DNA from: CAZGUG01 sp964529035
GTDB lineage: Bacteria > Bacillota > Clostridia > Ch29
Length of the DNA stretch: 55,140 bases
Direction: 5' to 3'
Assembly (NCBI GenBank): GCA_964529035.1
Contig: CAZGUG010000006.1
Location: forward strand, 1-55,140
Part shown: positions 47,958 to 55,140 of the stretch, in pieces
How the letters are laid out: every line of letters starts with the position of its first letter
How positions within the stretch are numbered: the first letter of the stretch is position 1
Program-made: the position numbers and the translations under genes
Notes under the pieces: model-generated
What the model was told of the DNA's origin: nothing
Database searches by the model: none
The model's input: the letters and a program-made list of their open reading frames with translations, nothing else

Positions 47958-49637
47958 ATGGCCGATAAGGAGCATCAAGAGCGTATAAATAAGGCAAAAC
48001 GGGACTGGGAAGAGAAAAAACTGGAAAAGCTTTTGCTTAAAAGACCCGAACGCAAAGAAAACTTTGTTACAGGTTCCAATTCGGAAGTGAACAGGCTCTA
48101 TACTCCTGTTGACATTGAAAACCTGGACTATCTTGAGAACTTGGGCTTTCCCGGGGAATATCCCTTTACAAGGGGCGTGCAGCCTACAATGTACAGGGGA
48201 AGACTGTGGACCATGAGACAGTATGCGGGGTTTGCCACAGCGGAGGAATCCAACAAGAGATACAAGTATTTGCTGGAACAGGGACAGACCGGCTTAAGCG
48301 TTGCCTTTGACCTCCCCACCCAGATCGGTTATGATTCAGACCATCCGCTGTCGGAGGGCGAGGTGGGCAAGGTTGGCGTTGCGATAGATTCGCTGGAGGA
48401 TATGGAAATACTGTTTGACGGTATACCCCTTGACAAGGTAAGCACATCCATGACGATTAACGCCCCCGCTGCGGTGCTTCTGGCTATGTATATTGCAGTG
48501 GCGGAAAAGCAGGGCGTAACACCCGACAAGCTGAACGGTACCATACAGAACGATATTCTCAAGGAGTACATAGCCCGGGGAACCTACATATTCCCAACCC
48601 AGCCGTCCATGCGGCTTATAACAGACATATTCGAGTACTGCGCAAAACACGTACCCAAATGGAATACCATAAGCATCAGCGGATATCACATAAGGGAAGC
48701 CGGATCAACCGCATCCCAGGAAGTGGCGTTTACGTTGGCGGATGGCATTGCCTATGTTCAGGCAGCGATAAATGCCGGCCTTGACGTGGATGAGTTTGCC
48801 CCCAGGCTTTCCTTTTTCTTTAATTCCCATAACGACCTGTTGGAGGAAGTGGCCAAATTCAGAGCCGCCAGAAGACTGTGGGCAAAAATAATGAAAAACA
48901 GGTTTGGCGCAGAGAATCCCAAGTCTAGGATGATGAGGTTTCATACGCAGACAGGAGGTTCAACCCTGACTGCCCAGCAGCCGGACAACAATATTGTGAG
49001 GGTGGCAGTTCAAACCCTTGCGGCGGTCCTTGGAGGAACCCAGTCGCTGCATACCAACTCGAGGGATGAGGCTCTGGCCCTGCCCAGCGAAGACTCGGTG
49101 AGGATCGCTTTGAGGACGCAGCAAATAGTGGCCCATGAAAGCGGCGTTGCCGAAACTGTAGACCCGCTGGCAGGAAGTTATTATGTAGAAGCCCTGACCG
49201 ACAGGATAGAAAAAGAGGCATTGGAATATATAGAAAAAATCGATGAGCTGGGCGGAGCGCCTAGCGCAATCGATAACGGTTATATACAGAAGGAAATACA
49301 GGACAGTGCTTACAGATACCAGATGGAGATTGAAGCCGGCAAAAGGTTGGTTGTAGGGGTTAATAAATTCCAGGTAAAAGAAGAACCTGCCAAGGGACTG
49401 CTCAAGGTAGACCCCAGCGTCGGCGAAATGCAGAAGAAAAAGCTTGAAAAGCTGAGACGGACAAGGGATAATTCAAAAGTAAGCCAGGGACTTGACAATT
49501 TGAAAGAAGCCGCACAGTCAGACAAAAACCTCATGCCGTATATATTAGAAGCAGCCAGAAACTATGCTACACTGGGTGAGATATGCGGCATTCTGAGGGA
49601 AGTATTCGGAGAGTATGAACAGTCCATAGTATTGTAG
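47958..49637 (+). CDS. mcmA1: Methylmalonyl-CoA mutase, catalytic (large) subunit
   Basis: A 559-residue protein lacking the B12 domain, which is on the next gene. TRGVQPTMYRGRLWTMRQYAGFATAEESN holds the Tyr that separates methylmalonyl-CoA mutase from isobutyryl-type mutases; LPTQIGYDSDHP, TYIFPTQPSMRLITDIFEY, ISGYHIREAGSTASQEVAFT and RFHTQTGGSTLTAQQP follow. It interconverts succinyl-CoA and (R)-methylmalonyl-CoA with adenosylcobalamin. The ATG follows AAGGAGG at 10 bases. It heads the operon of mutase, MeaB, epimerase and decarboxylase. Confidence 0.95.
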   Translation: MADKEHQERINKAKRDWEEKKLEKLLLKRPERKENFVTGSNSEVNRLYTPVDIENLDYLENLGFPGEYPFTRGVQPTMYRGRLWTMRQYAGFATAEESNKRYKYLLEQGQTGLSVAFDLPTQIGYDSDHPLSEGEVGKVGVAIDSLEDMEILFDGIPLDKVSTSMTINAPAAVLLAMYIAVAEKQGVTPDKLNGTIQNDILKEYIARGTYIFPTQPSMRLITDIFEYCAKHVPKWNTISISGYHIREAGSTASQEVAFTLADGIAYVQAAINAGLDVDEFAPRLSFFFNSHNDLLEEVAKFRAARRLWAKIMKNRFGAENPKSRMMRFHTQTGGSTLTAQQPDNNIVRVAVQTLAAVLGGTQSLHTNSRDEALALPSEDSVRIALRTQQIVAHESGVAETVDPLAGSYYVEALTDRIEKEALEYIEKIDELGGAPSAIDNGYIQKEIQDSAYRYQMEIEAGKRLVVGVNKFQVKEEPAKGLLKVDPSVGEMQKKKLEKLRRTRDNSKVSQGLDNLKEAAQSDKNLMPYILEAARNYATLGEICGILREVFGEYEQSIVL

Positions 49638-49696
49638 ACTGACCCGAAACCGGTGTATTGCCATATATTAATACAGATTAAGGAGGTGGATTTGAC

Positions 49697-50092
49697 ATGG
49701 ATAAACCCATAAGGGTTTTGGTAGCCAAACCGGGTCTGGACGGCCATGATAGAGGCGCCAAGGTTATTGCCAGGGCTTTTAGGGACGCGGGTATGGAAGT
49801 AATATATACAGGTTTAAGACAGACCCCCGAACAGATTGTGGAGACTGCCATTCAGGAAGACGTTGAAGTAGTGGCAATGAGCATATTATCGGGGGCCCAC
49901 AATCACCTGTTTCCAAAGGTGATTGATATGCTTAAAAAAAGAGGTGCCGGTGATATACTGGTGGTTGCCGGCGGAGTGATACCGGATGACGATATTCCGA
50001 TTTTAAAGGAAGCCGGGATTGCAGAGGTTTTCACCCCCGGAACACCTACCGCCCAAGCAATAGAATTTATCAGGGAAAACGTCAGAAGGTAA
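49697..50092 (+). CDS. mcmA2: Methylmalonyl-CoA mutase, cobalamin-binding (small) subunit
   Basis: A 131-residue B12-binding domain: AKPGLDGHDRGAKVIARA holds the DxHxxG base-off histidine, followed by SILSGAHNHLFPKV and VVAGGVIPDDD. It binds adenosylcobalamin for the large subunit encoded upstream. ATG after AAGGAGGTG. Confidence 0.95.
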   Translation: MDKPIRVLVAKPGLDGHDRGAKVIARAFRDAGMEVIYTGLRQTPEQIVETAIQEDVEVVAMSILSGAHNHLFPKVIDMLKKRGAGDILVVAGGVIPDDDIPILKEAGIAEVFTPGTPTAQAIEFIRENVRR

Positions 50093-50131
50093 CACGGTAT
50101 ATTGAGGCAATAATTATTAGGTGGTGCTGTA

Positions 50132-51067
50132 ATGGATTTGCAAAAAGGACTGATATCCGGAGACGTAAGGGCATTGGCCAGACTGCTGACCTTTATTGAA
50201 GACAATGACCTAAAAGCAATTGAAATACTAAAAGAAATGCATGACAGAACCGGCAGTTCCTATGTTGTAGGTATTACAGGCCCTCCCGGATCCGGCAAAA
50301 GCACTCTTACGGATAAGCTGACCAAGATATTGAGGTCCGAAGGGAAAACAGTGGGCATAATCGCCGTTGACCCGACAAGCCCCTTCACAGGGGGAGCAAT
50401 CCTGGGGGACAGGATAAGAATGCAGGATTTGTACACCGACCCCGGAGTTTTTATCAGAAGCATGGGAACAAGGGGTCATCTGGGAGGACTTTCCAAGGCT
50501 ACCCAGGCAGCAGTCAGGGCTATGGATATTTTCGGCAAGGATTATATATTTATTGAAACGGTGGGGGTAGGACAGTCCGAAGTGGACATTGTAAAAACGG
50601 CAGATACGGTGGTAATGGTTATGATGCCGGGGCTTGGCGACGATATACAGGCAATAAAAGCAGGCATTATGGAAATAGGAGACGTTTTTGCAATTAATAA
50701 GGCGGACAGGGATGGCGCGGACAGAACAAAAATAGAAATCGAAATGATGTTGGACTTAAACGGGAACATAGCCTGGCGCCCCACGGTAAGCAAAGTTGTG
50801 GCTATTGACAATTCGGGAATGGAACAGCTCATGAACAACATACTGGACCACAGGGATTACCTGTTGAAATCGGGAGAATTTAATAAAAGAAGGTCAAGGA
50901 ATATTAAGGAAGAATTTTTAGGCCTTGTGAGAGATAAGGTGCTCGAGATGGTTCTGCAGGAATCCGGAGGAGAACGCTCGCTGGAAAACCTGATAAGGCA
51001 GATAATATCCAGGAGGACTGATATATATACCGCTGCCGAGGATTTTGTTAAGAGGATTAAAGATTAG
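50132..51067 (+). CDS. meaB: MeaB/ArgK-type GTPase chaperone of the mutase
   Basis: A 311-residue G3E-type GTPase. P-loop GITGPPGSGKSTLTDKL, GIIAVDPTSPFTGGAILGDRIRM, FIETVGVGQSEVDI and base-specific INKADRDGAD are all present. MeaB protects and reactivates the mutase by gating cofactor loading. The ATG follows AGGTGG. It sits between the B12 subunit and the epimerase. Confidence 0.95.
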   Translation: MDLQKGLISGDVRALARLLTFIEDNDLKAIEILKEMHDRTGSSYVVGITGPPGSGKSTLTDKLTKILRSEGKTVGIIAVDPTSPFTGGAILGDRIRMQDLYTDPGVFIRSMGTRGHLGGLSKATQAAVRAMDIFGKDYIFIETVGVGQSEVDIVKTADTVVMVMMPGLGDDIQAIKAGIMEIGDVFAINKADRDGADRTKIEIEMMLDLNGNIAWRPTVSKVVAIDNSGMEQLMNNILDHRDYLLKSGEFNKRRSRNIKEEFLGLVRDKVLEMVLQESGGERSLENLIRQIISRRTDIYTAAEDFVKRIKD

Positions 51068-51084
51068 TAGAAGGAGGTGCAAAA

Positions 51085-51486
51085 GTGGTAAAAAAGGTGG
51101 ACCATATAGGGGTGGCAGTCAGCAATCTGGAGGAAGCCATCAGTTTTTACACCGGGATTTTGGATCTTGAACTTGAAGGGATTGAGGTTGTAGCAGACCA
51201 AAAGGTAAGGGTCGCTTTCCTTCCCGTAGGCGACACCGAAATCGAACTGCTGGAGTCAACCGAACCCGGGGGACCTATAGCGAAATTTATAGAGAAAAAA
51301 GGTCAGGGCATCCAGCATATTGCATTCAGGGTAGAGAACATTGAAGAAGCTTTGGAGGATATGCGTAAAAAGGGAATAAGACTGATTGATGAAAAGCCCA
51401 GATACGGAGCCGGTGGAGCAAAAATAGCGTTTTTACACCCCAAAAGCACCCACGGAGTACTCGTTGAACTGTGTGAAAGGAAGTAA
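51085..51486 (+). CDS. mce: Methylmalonyl-CoA epimerase
   Basis: A 133-residue VOC-fold protein: VDHIGVAVSNLEEAISFY, then IAKFIEKKGQGIQHIAFRVENI and HPKSTHGVLVELCE. His and Glu metal ligands are at the expected places. It interconverts (S)- and (R)-methylmalonyl-CoA, linking the mutase and the decarboxylase. GTG start, 7 bases after AAGGAGG. Confidence 0.95.
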   Translation: MVKKVDHIGVAVSNLEEAISFYTGILDLELEGIEVVADQKVRVAFLPVGDTEIELLESTEPGGPIAKFIEKKGQGIQHIAFRVENIEEALEDMRKKGIRLIDEKPRYGAGGAKIAFLHPKSTHGVLVELCERK

Positions 51487-51511
51487 ATCTAATATTCACG
51501 GAGGTATTATA

Positions 51512-53059
51512 ATGATAGGGAACAAGTTACAGGACCTTCAGAACAAAAAAGACAAGATAATGGAAGGCGGAGGCCCAAAGAGAATAGAGAAACAGCATGA
51601 GAAGGGCAAGTTAACCGCCAGGGAAAGAATAAACTTACTTATGGACGAGGGCAGTTTTATAGAGGTAGATGCTTTTGTGCAGCACCGGTGCAGCCAGCTG
51701 GGTATGGAAAACACCGAGGCCCCTGCTGAAGGAGTAATCACAGGCTACGGGACGGTGAACGGCAGGCTGATATATATCTATGCACAGGATTTTACCGTTC
51801 TCGGGGGTTCCCTTGGGGAAATGCATGCAAAAAAAATATGTAAAGTGCTGGACATGGCGATGAAGGTGGGAGCGCCGGTGGTAGGTATAAACGATTCCGG
51901 CGGTGCCAGGATACAGGAAGGAGTGGACGCGTTATCCGGATACGGCCAGATATTTTACCGAAACACCATAGCCTCCGGTGTAATACCACAGATATCGGTA
52001 ATAATGGGTCCCTGTGCCGGGGGTGCAGTATACTCTCCGGCCATAACCGATTTTGTTTTTATGGTGGATAAAACCAGCCAGATGTTCATAACAGGTCCCC
52101 AGGTAATAAAGACAGTAACCGGGGAAGATGTGTCTTCCGAGGAACTGGGCGGGGCCATGACCCACAACCGTACAAGCGGAGTGGCACATTTTATGAGCGC
52201 CAATGAAGAGCAGTGTATGGAGGATATTAGAACACTTTTGAGTTTCTTGCCCTCCAACAATATGGAATCCGTACCGGTATTTGATACGGCGGATGATATA
52301 AACCGTATGGAGGAAGCCCTTGATGAAATCGTACCCGACAACCCTAACAAGCCCTATGATATGAAGGAAGTAATAAGGCATATAGTGGATAACGGCGAGT
52401 TCTTTGAAGTACATGCCTATTACGCCCTGAATATGATTACAGGATTTGCGAGGTTAAATGGCATGTCGGTAGGAATAATAGCAAATCAGCCCAAGGTTTT
52501 GGCCGGCTGCCTGGATATAAACGCCTCTGACAAGGCGGGCAGATTTATCCGTACCTGTGATGCCTTTAACATTCCCGTACTCAACCTGGTGGACGTACCC
52601 GGGTTCCTTCCCGGAACAAACCAGGAATACGGAGGTATAATCAGGCACGGTGCAAAAATGCTTTACGCATATTCGGAAGCCACCGTTCCAAAGATTACCC
52701 TGGTTACAAGGAAAGCATATGGAGGAGCTTACCTCGCAATGTGCAGTAAAGACCTGGGTGCCGATGTGGTACTGGCATGGCCCAGTGCCGAGATAGCGGT
52801 TATGGGTCCCGAGGGTGCAGCAAACATAATATTCAGAAAGGAAATAGAAAAGTCGGATGACCCTGCAGCTACCAGACAGGCAAAGATAGACGAATACAAG
52901 GAAAGGTTTGCCAACCCCTATATAGCTGCCAGCCGGGGTTTTGTTGATGATGTAATAGTGCCTTCGACAACGAGACAGAGATTAATAAGTGCATTAGACA
53001 TGCTCCAGGGTAAAAGGGAAGCAAGGCCTGCCAAAAAGCATGGTAATCTGCCTGTGTAG
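51512..53059 (+). CDS. mmdA: Methylmalonyl-CoA decarboxylase/carboxyltransferase alpha subunit
   Basis: A 515-residue carboxyltransferase of the propionyl-CoA carboxylase beta type. KGKLTARERINLLMDEGSF, GINDSGGARIQEGVDALSGYG, GPCAGGAVYSPAITDF and VDVPGFLPGTNQEYGGIIRHGAKMLYAY are diagnostic. It transfers the carboxyl group of methylmalonyl-CoA to biotin, giving propionyl-CoA. The ATG at 51512 follows GGAGG at 8 bases; earlier in-frame codons overlap mce. The downstream OadG, biotin and beta subunits show that this is the decarboxylase form rather than an ATP-dependent carboxylase. Confidence 0.94.
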   Translation: MIGNKLQDLQNKKDKIMEGGGPKRIEKQHEKGKLTARERINLLMDEGSFIEVDAFVQHRCSQLGMENTEAPAEGVITGYGTVNGRLIYIYAQDFTVLGGSLGEMHAKKICKVLDMAMKVGAPVVGINDSGGARIQEGVDALSGYGQIFYRNTIASGVIPQISVIMGPCAGGAVYSPAITDFVFMVDKTSQMFITGPQVIKTVTGEDVSSEELGGAMTHNRTSGVAHFMSANEEQCMEDIRTLLSFLPSNNMESVPVFDTADDINRMEEALDEIVPDNPNKPYDMKEVIRHIVDNGEFFEVHAYYALNMITGFARLNGMSVGIIANQPKVLAGCLDINASDKAGRFIRTCDAFNIPVLNLVDVPGFLPGTNQEYGGIIRHGAKMLYAYSEATVPKITLVTRKAYGGAYLAMCSKDLGADVVLAWPSAEIAVMGPEGAANIIFRKEIEKSDDPAATRQAKIDEYKERFANPYIAASRGFVDDVIVPSTTRQRLISALDMLQGKREARPAKKHGNLPV

Positions 53060-53096
53060 ATTCAGCAGTCAATTATCGGATAAAGAGGTGATATAG

Positions 53097-53477
53097 TTGT
53101 TTGGCGAAACCATTGATTTGTTGGAAAGTCTTCAGATAACCGTGTTGGGTATGGGTGTTGTGTTTGCGGTATTGGTTATGTTGATGGCAATAATAAAAGT
53201 TATGGAAAAAACTATGTACAAGGACCCGTTAAAGAAGTCTGAATCCGCAAAAGATACAGCTGTTGCAAAGACAGTGGAAGATACGCCCGCTGCTGAAGTA
53301 ACCGGCACCGATACCGATTTGGAGCTTTTAGCGGTGATTGCGGCGGCGGCAGCTGCCAGTATGGGGACAAGGCCTTCCAATTTGATAATTAGAAATATTG
53401 TACGTCTGCCCGAGACCGCACCTGTTTGGAGTTTGAGCGGTAGGGCAGATTTGATGGCAAGCAGAAGCAAGAAATAA
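53097..53477 (+). CDS. mmdD: OadG-like membrane anchor (delta subunit) of the decarboxylase
   Basis: A 126-residue protein. One N-terminal membrane helix (ITVLGMGVVFAVLVMLMAIIKVM), an Ala/Pro/Thr-rich linker, and the C-terminal ELLAVIAAAAAASMG...VWSLSGRADLMASRS, the closing pattern of OadG/MmdD subunits. It holds the alpha, biotin and beta subunits together at the membrane. TTG start, 7 bases after AGAGGTG. Confidence 0.88.
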   Translation: MFGETIDLLESLQITVLGMGVVFAVLVMLMAIIKVMEKTMYKDPLKKSESAKDTAVAKTVEDTPAAEVTGTDTDLELLAVIAAAAAASMGTRPSNLIIRNIVRLPETAPVWSLSGRADLMASRSKK

Positions 53478-53502
53478 TCAAGATTAAGGAGGAAACCTTT
53501 AA

Positions 53503-53892
53503 ATGAAAAAGTTTAACATAACAGTAAACGGCAATACCTATCAGGTAGAAGTGGAAGAGATAAAAGAAGGCAGTGCGGCGGCACCTAAGCCTGCGGCAGC
53601 ACCGGCTCCGAAACCCGCACCTAAGCCTGCGGCGGCACCGGCTCCCGCTCCAAAGCCTGCAGCTTCGGCCCCGGCGGGTGCAAATACGGTTACGGCGCCA
53701 ATGCCGGGGACTGTACTGGATATAAAGGTTAAGGAAGGTGACAGCGTCAAGAACGGACAGGTACTGCTGGTTCTGGAAGCAATGAAAATGGAAAATGAAA
53801 TATTTGCACCGGCCGATGGTACGGTAGCCTCGGTAAATGTGAGCACAGGCGCATCGGTTAATGCAGGAGACGTACTTGTATCCCTCAAATAG
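53503..53892 (+). CDS. mmdC: Biotin carrier (gamma) subunit of the decarboxylase
   Basis: A 129-residue protein. N-terminal KKFNITVNGNTYQVEVEEI, an Ala-Pro-Lys linker (residues 25-62), and the biotinyl domain APMPGTVLDIKVKEGDSV, VLEAMKMENE (biotinylated Lys in AMKM) and AGDVLVSLK. It carries the CO2 from the alpha subunit to the beta subunit. The ATG follows AGGAGG. Confidence 0.95.
   Translation: MKKFNITVNGNTYQVEVEEIKEGSAAAPKPAAAPAPKPAPKPAAAPAPAPKPAASAPAGANTVTAPMPGTVLDIKVKEGDSVKNGQVLLVLEAMKMENEIFAPADGTVASVNVSTGASVNAGDVLVSLK
53581..53645 (+). repeat. 29-bp direct repeat coding the Ala-Pro linker
   Basis: The unit at 53581-53609 recurs at 53617-53645 with one mismatch. It encodes Ala-Pro-Lys-Pro-Ala-Ala linker repeats of the biotin carrier. 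Confidence 0.8.
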
Positions 53893-53919
53893 AACAACCC
53901 TAAGAAAGGAGTTACTCCT

Positions 53920-55116
53920 ATGATAGAAGTATTAGCAAAGTTTATTAAGGATACGGGTTTTGTGGGACTGGACATACCGCACCTAATCATGCTGGTTATT
54001 TCCTGCATATTGCTATACCTGGCCATTGTCAAAAAATATGAACCGCTGCTGCTTGTGCCGATAGCCTTTGGTATGCTCCTGTCCAATCTACCCCTGGCCA
54101 ACCTGATGGCTGAGCAGGTTACCCATCAGCCCATAGAGCTTATTGAAGAAGCCGGGAAACAGATAATGGTTATAACTGAACAATCCGAGATACAGCCCGG
54201 CGGACTTTTGAAGTATTTTTACCAGGGTAACCGCCTTGGTATTTTCCCGCCCATAATATTCATGGGAATAGGAGCCATGACCGATTTCGGGCCGCTGATA
54301 GCAAATCCCAAGAGTCTTCTTCTGGGCGCGGCAGCCCAGCTTGGCATATTCACAACATTTTTGGGTGCAATACTACTTGGCTTTACCGGTCCGGAAGCCG
54401 GTTCGATAGGTATAATAGGCGGTGCCGACGGACCGACTGCAATTTATCTTACTTCAAAGCTGGCCCCCCATCTTCTGGGGCCGATAGCTGTGGCGGCATA
54501 TTCCTATATGGCCCTTGTACCGATAATTCAGCCGCCCATAATGAAGGCACTGACCACCAAGAAGGAACGGGTGGTCAAGATGGAACAGCTGCGGGAAGTA
54601 TCCAAGACCGAGAAGGTACTGTTCCCGATAATAGTTACCATAGCGGTATCAATGGTACTGCCTTCGGCGGCCGCTCTGGTTGGTATGCTTATGCTGGGTA
54701 ATTTGTTCAGGGAGTCCGGCGTGGTTGAACGCCTGTCCAAAACCGCGGCCAACGAACTGATAAACATTGTAACCATATTCCTTGGGGTAAGCGTTGGAGC
54801 ATCTGCAACCGCCGACAGATTCCTGCAAATTCAAACCATACAAATTATAGTGCTGGGAGTGCTGGCCTTCGGTATGGGTACAGCAGGGGGAGTTTTGCTT
54901 GGCAAGCTAATGTATAAGATATCCGGTGGTAAGGTAAACCCGCTTATCGGCTCCGCCGGCGTGTCGGCAGTACCTATGGCGGCACGTGTTTCCCAGTCGG
55001 TTGGACAGAAGGAAAACCCGTCCAATTTCCTGCTTATGCATGCAATGGGCCCCAATGTGGCAGGTGTAATAGGATCTGCGGTTGCGGCAGGCGTTATGTT
55101 GTCAATATTCGGATAA
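53920..55116 (+). CDS. mmdB: Sodium-translocating decarboxylase beta subunit
   Basis: A 398-residue integral membrane protein with about ten membrane segments. IGIIGGADGPTAIYLTSKLA contains the Asp essential for sodium transport, and the C-terminal FLLMHAMGPNVAGVIGSAVAAGV contains the Asn and Gly of the ion path. It decarboxylates carboxybiotin and exports sodium. The ATG follows AAAGGAG. After its stop only 24 bases remain; an ATG at 55129 may begin another gene, but only four codons are seen. Confidence 0.94.
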   Translation: MIEVLAKFIKDTGFVGLDIPHLIMLVISCILLYLAIVKKYEPLLLVPIAFGMLLSNLPLANLMAEQVTHQPIELIEEAGKQIMVITEQSEIQPGGLLKYFYQGNRLGIFPPIIFMGIGAMTDFGPLIANPKSLLLGAAAQLGIFTTFLGAILLGFTGPEAGSIGIIGGADGPTAIYLTSKLAPHLLGPIAVAAYSYMALVPIIQPPIMKALTTKKERVVKMEQLREVSKTEKVLFPIIVTIAVSMVLPSAAALVGMLMLGNLFRESGVVERLSKTAANELINIVTIFLGVSVGASATADRFLQIQTIQIIVLGVLAFGMGTAGGVLLGKLMYKISGGKVNPLIGSAGVSAVPMAARVSQSVGQKENPSNFLLMHAMGPNVAGVIGSAVAAGVMLSIFG

Positions 55117-55140
55117 GGGAAAAATATGATAAGGCGGCGC

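Noticed and set aside
55129..55140. Start of a further gene after mmdB
   Set aside because: Only four codons before the window ends, with GGG as a weak site.

Overview
The window comes from a spore-forming anaerobic Clostridia-type Firmicute. Evidence: spore-coat, SpoVG, SpoVT, SpoIID-like, YabP/YabQ and SpoIIE genes; a Bacillus-like order of housekeeping genes; frequent TTG/GTG starts after strong AGGAGG sites; T-box and TPP leaders; and oxygen-sensitive HgdB/BadF-type and biotin/sodium decarboxylase enzymes. I cannot name the genus. Three runs of exactly 100 N (2509-2608, 41500-41599, 43334-43433) are scaffold gaps that interrupt an amidohydrolase, spoIIE and the yabT/tilS junction.

Bases 1-4.9 kb are accessory. 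They hold the start of a ParB-domain gene, a frameshifted XRE regulator with two TGTGTA/TACACA dyads, a membrane PH-like protein, a YtcJ-type amidohydrolase, a 32-residue membrane peptide, a CotF-like spore coat pair and an HD phosphohydrolase. From 5 to 12.1 kb come a glycerate dehydrogenase, a nitronate monooxygenase, a TPP-riboswitch operon for thiamine-precursor uptake (thiamine-binding protein, ThiX, ThiY, ThiZ) followed by a methyltransferase, and a PAS-SpoIIE phosphatase. Next is an intact promoter plus T-box leader that now drives only a 36-codon proC remnant, and then murC.

From 14.3 to 47.2 kb the window follows the classical Firmicute block purR-spoVG-glmU-prs-pth-mfd-prsA-spoVT-yabM-yabN-hup-rqcP-yabP-yabQ-divIC-yabR-spoIIE-yabS-yabT-tilS-hpt-ftsH. 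Several insertions interrupt it: a four-gene reverse-strand cluster of HgdB-like and BadF-like proteins between spoVG and glmU; panCD between prs and pth; a miniature PrsW-like membrane protein between pth and mfd; a peptidoglycan-binding protein and a SpoIID-like lipoprotein after rqcP; and ppx plus four tRNA genes before spoIIE.

From 47.2 kb to the end lies a FlK-like thioesterase and then a complete propionyl-CoA/succinyl-CoA module: methylmalonyl-CoA mutase (catalytic and B12 subunits), MeaB chaperone, epimerase, and all four subunits of a sodium-pumping methylmalonyl-CoA decarboxylase. Together these convert succinyl-CoA to propionyl-CoA while exporting sodium. A promoter and a perfect 16-bp palindrome precede the operon.

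The most novel-looking items are the four-gene HgdB/BadF cluster with its own promoter and dyad, the T-box on a decayed proC, a 15-bp inverted repeat that could mask the spoVT ribosome site only in read-through mRNA, and the repressor/operator arrangement at the left edge.
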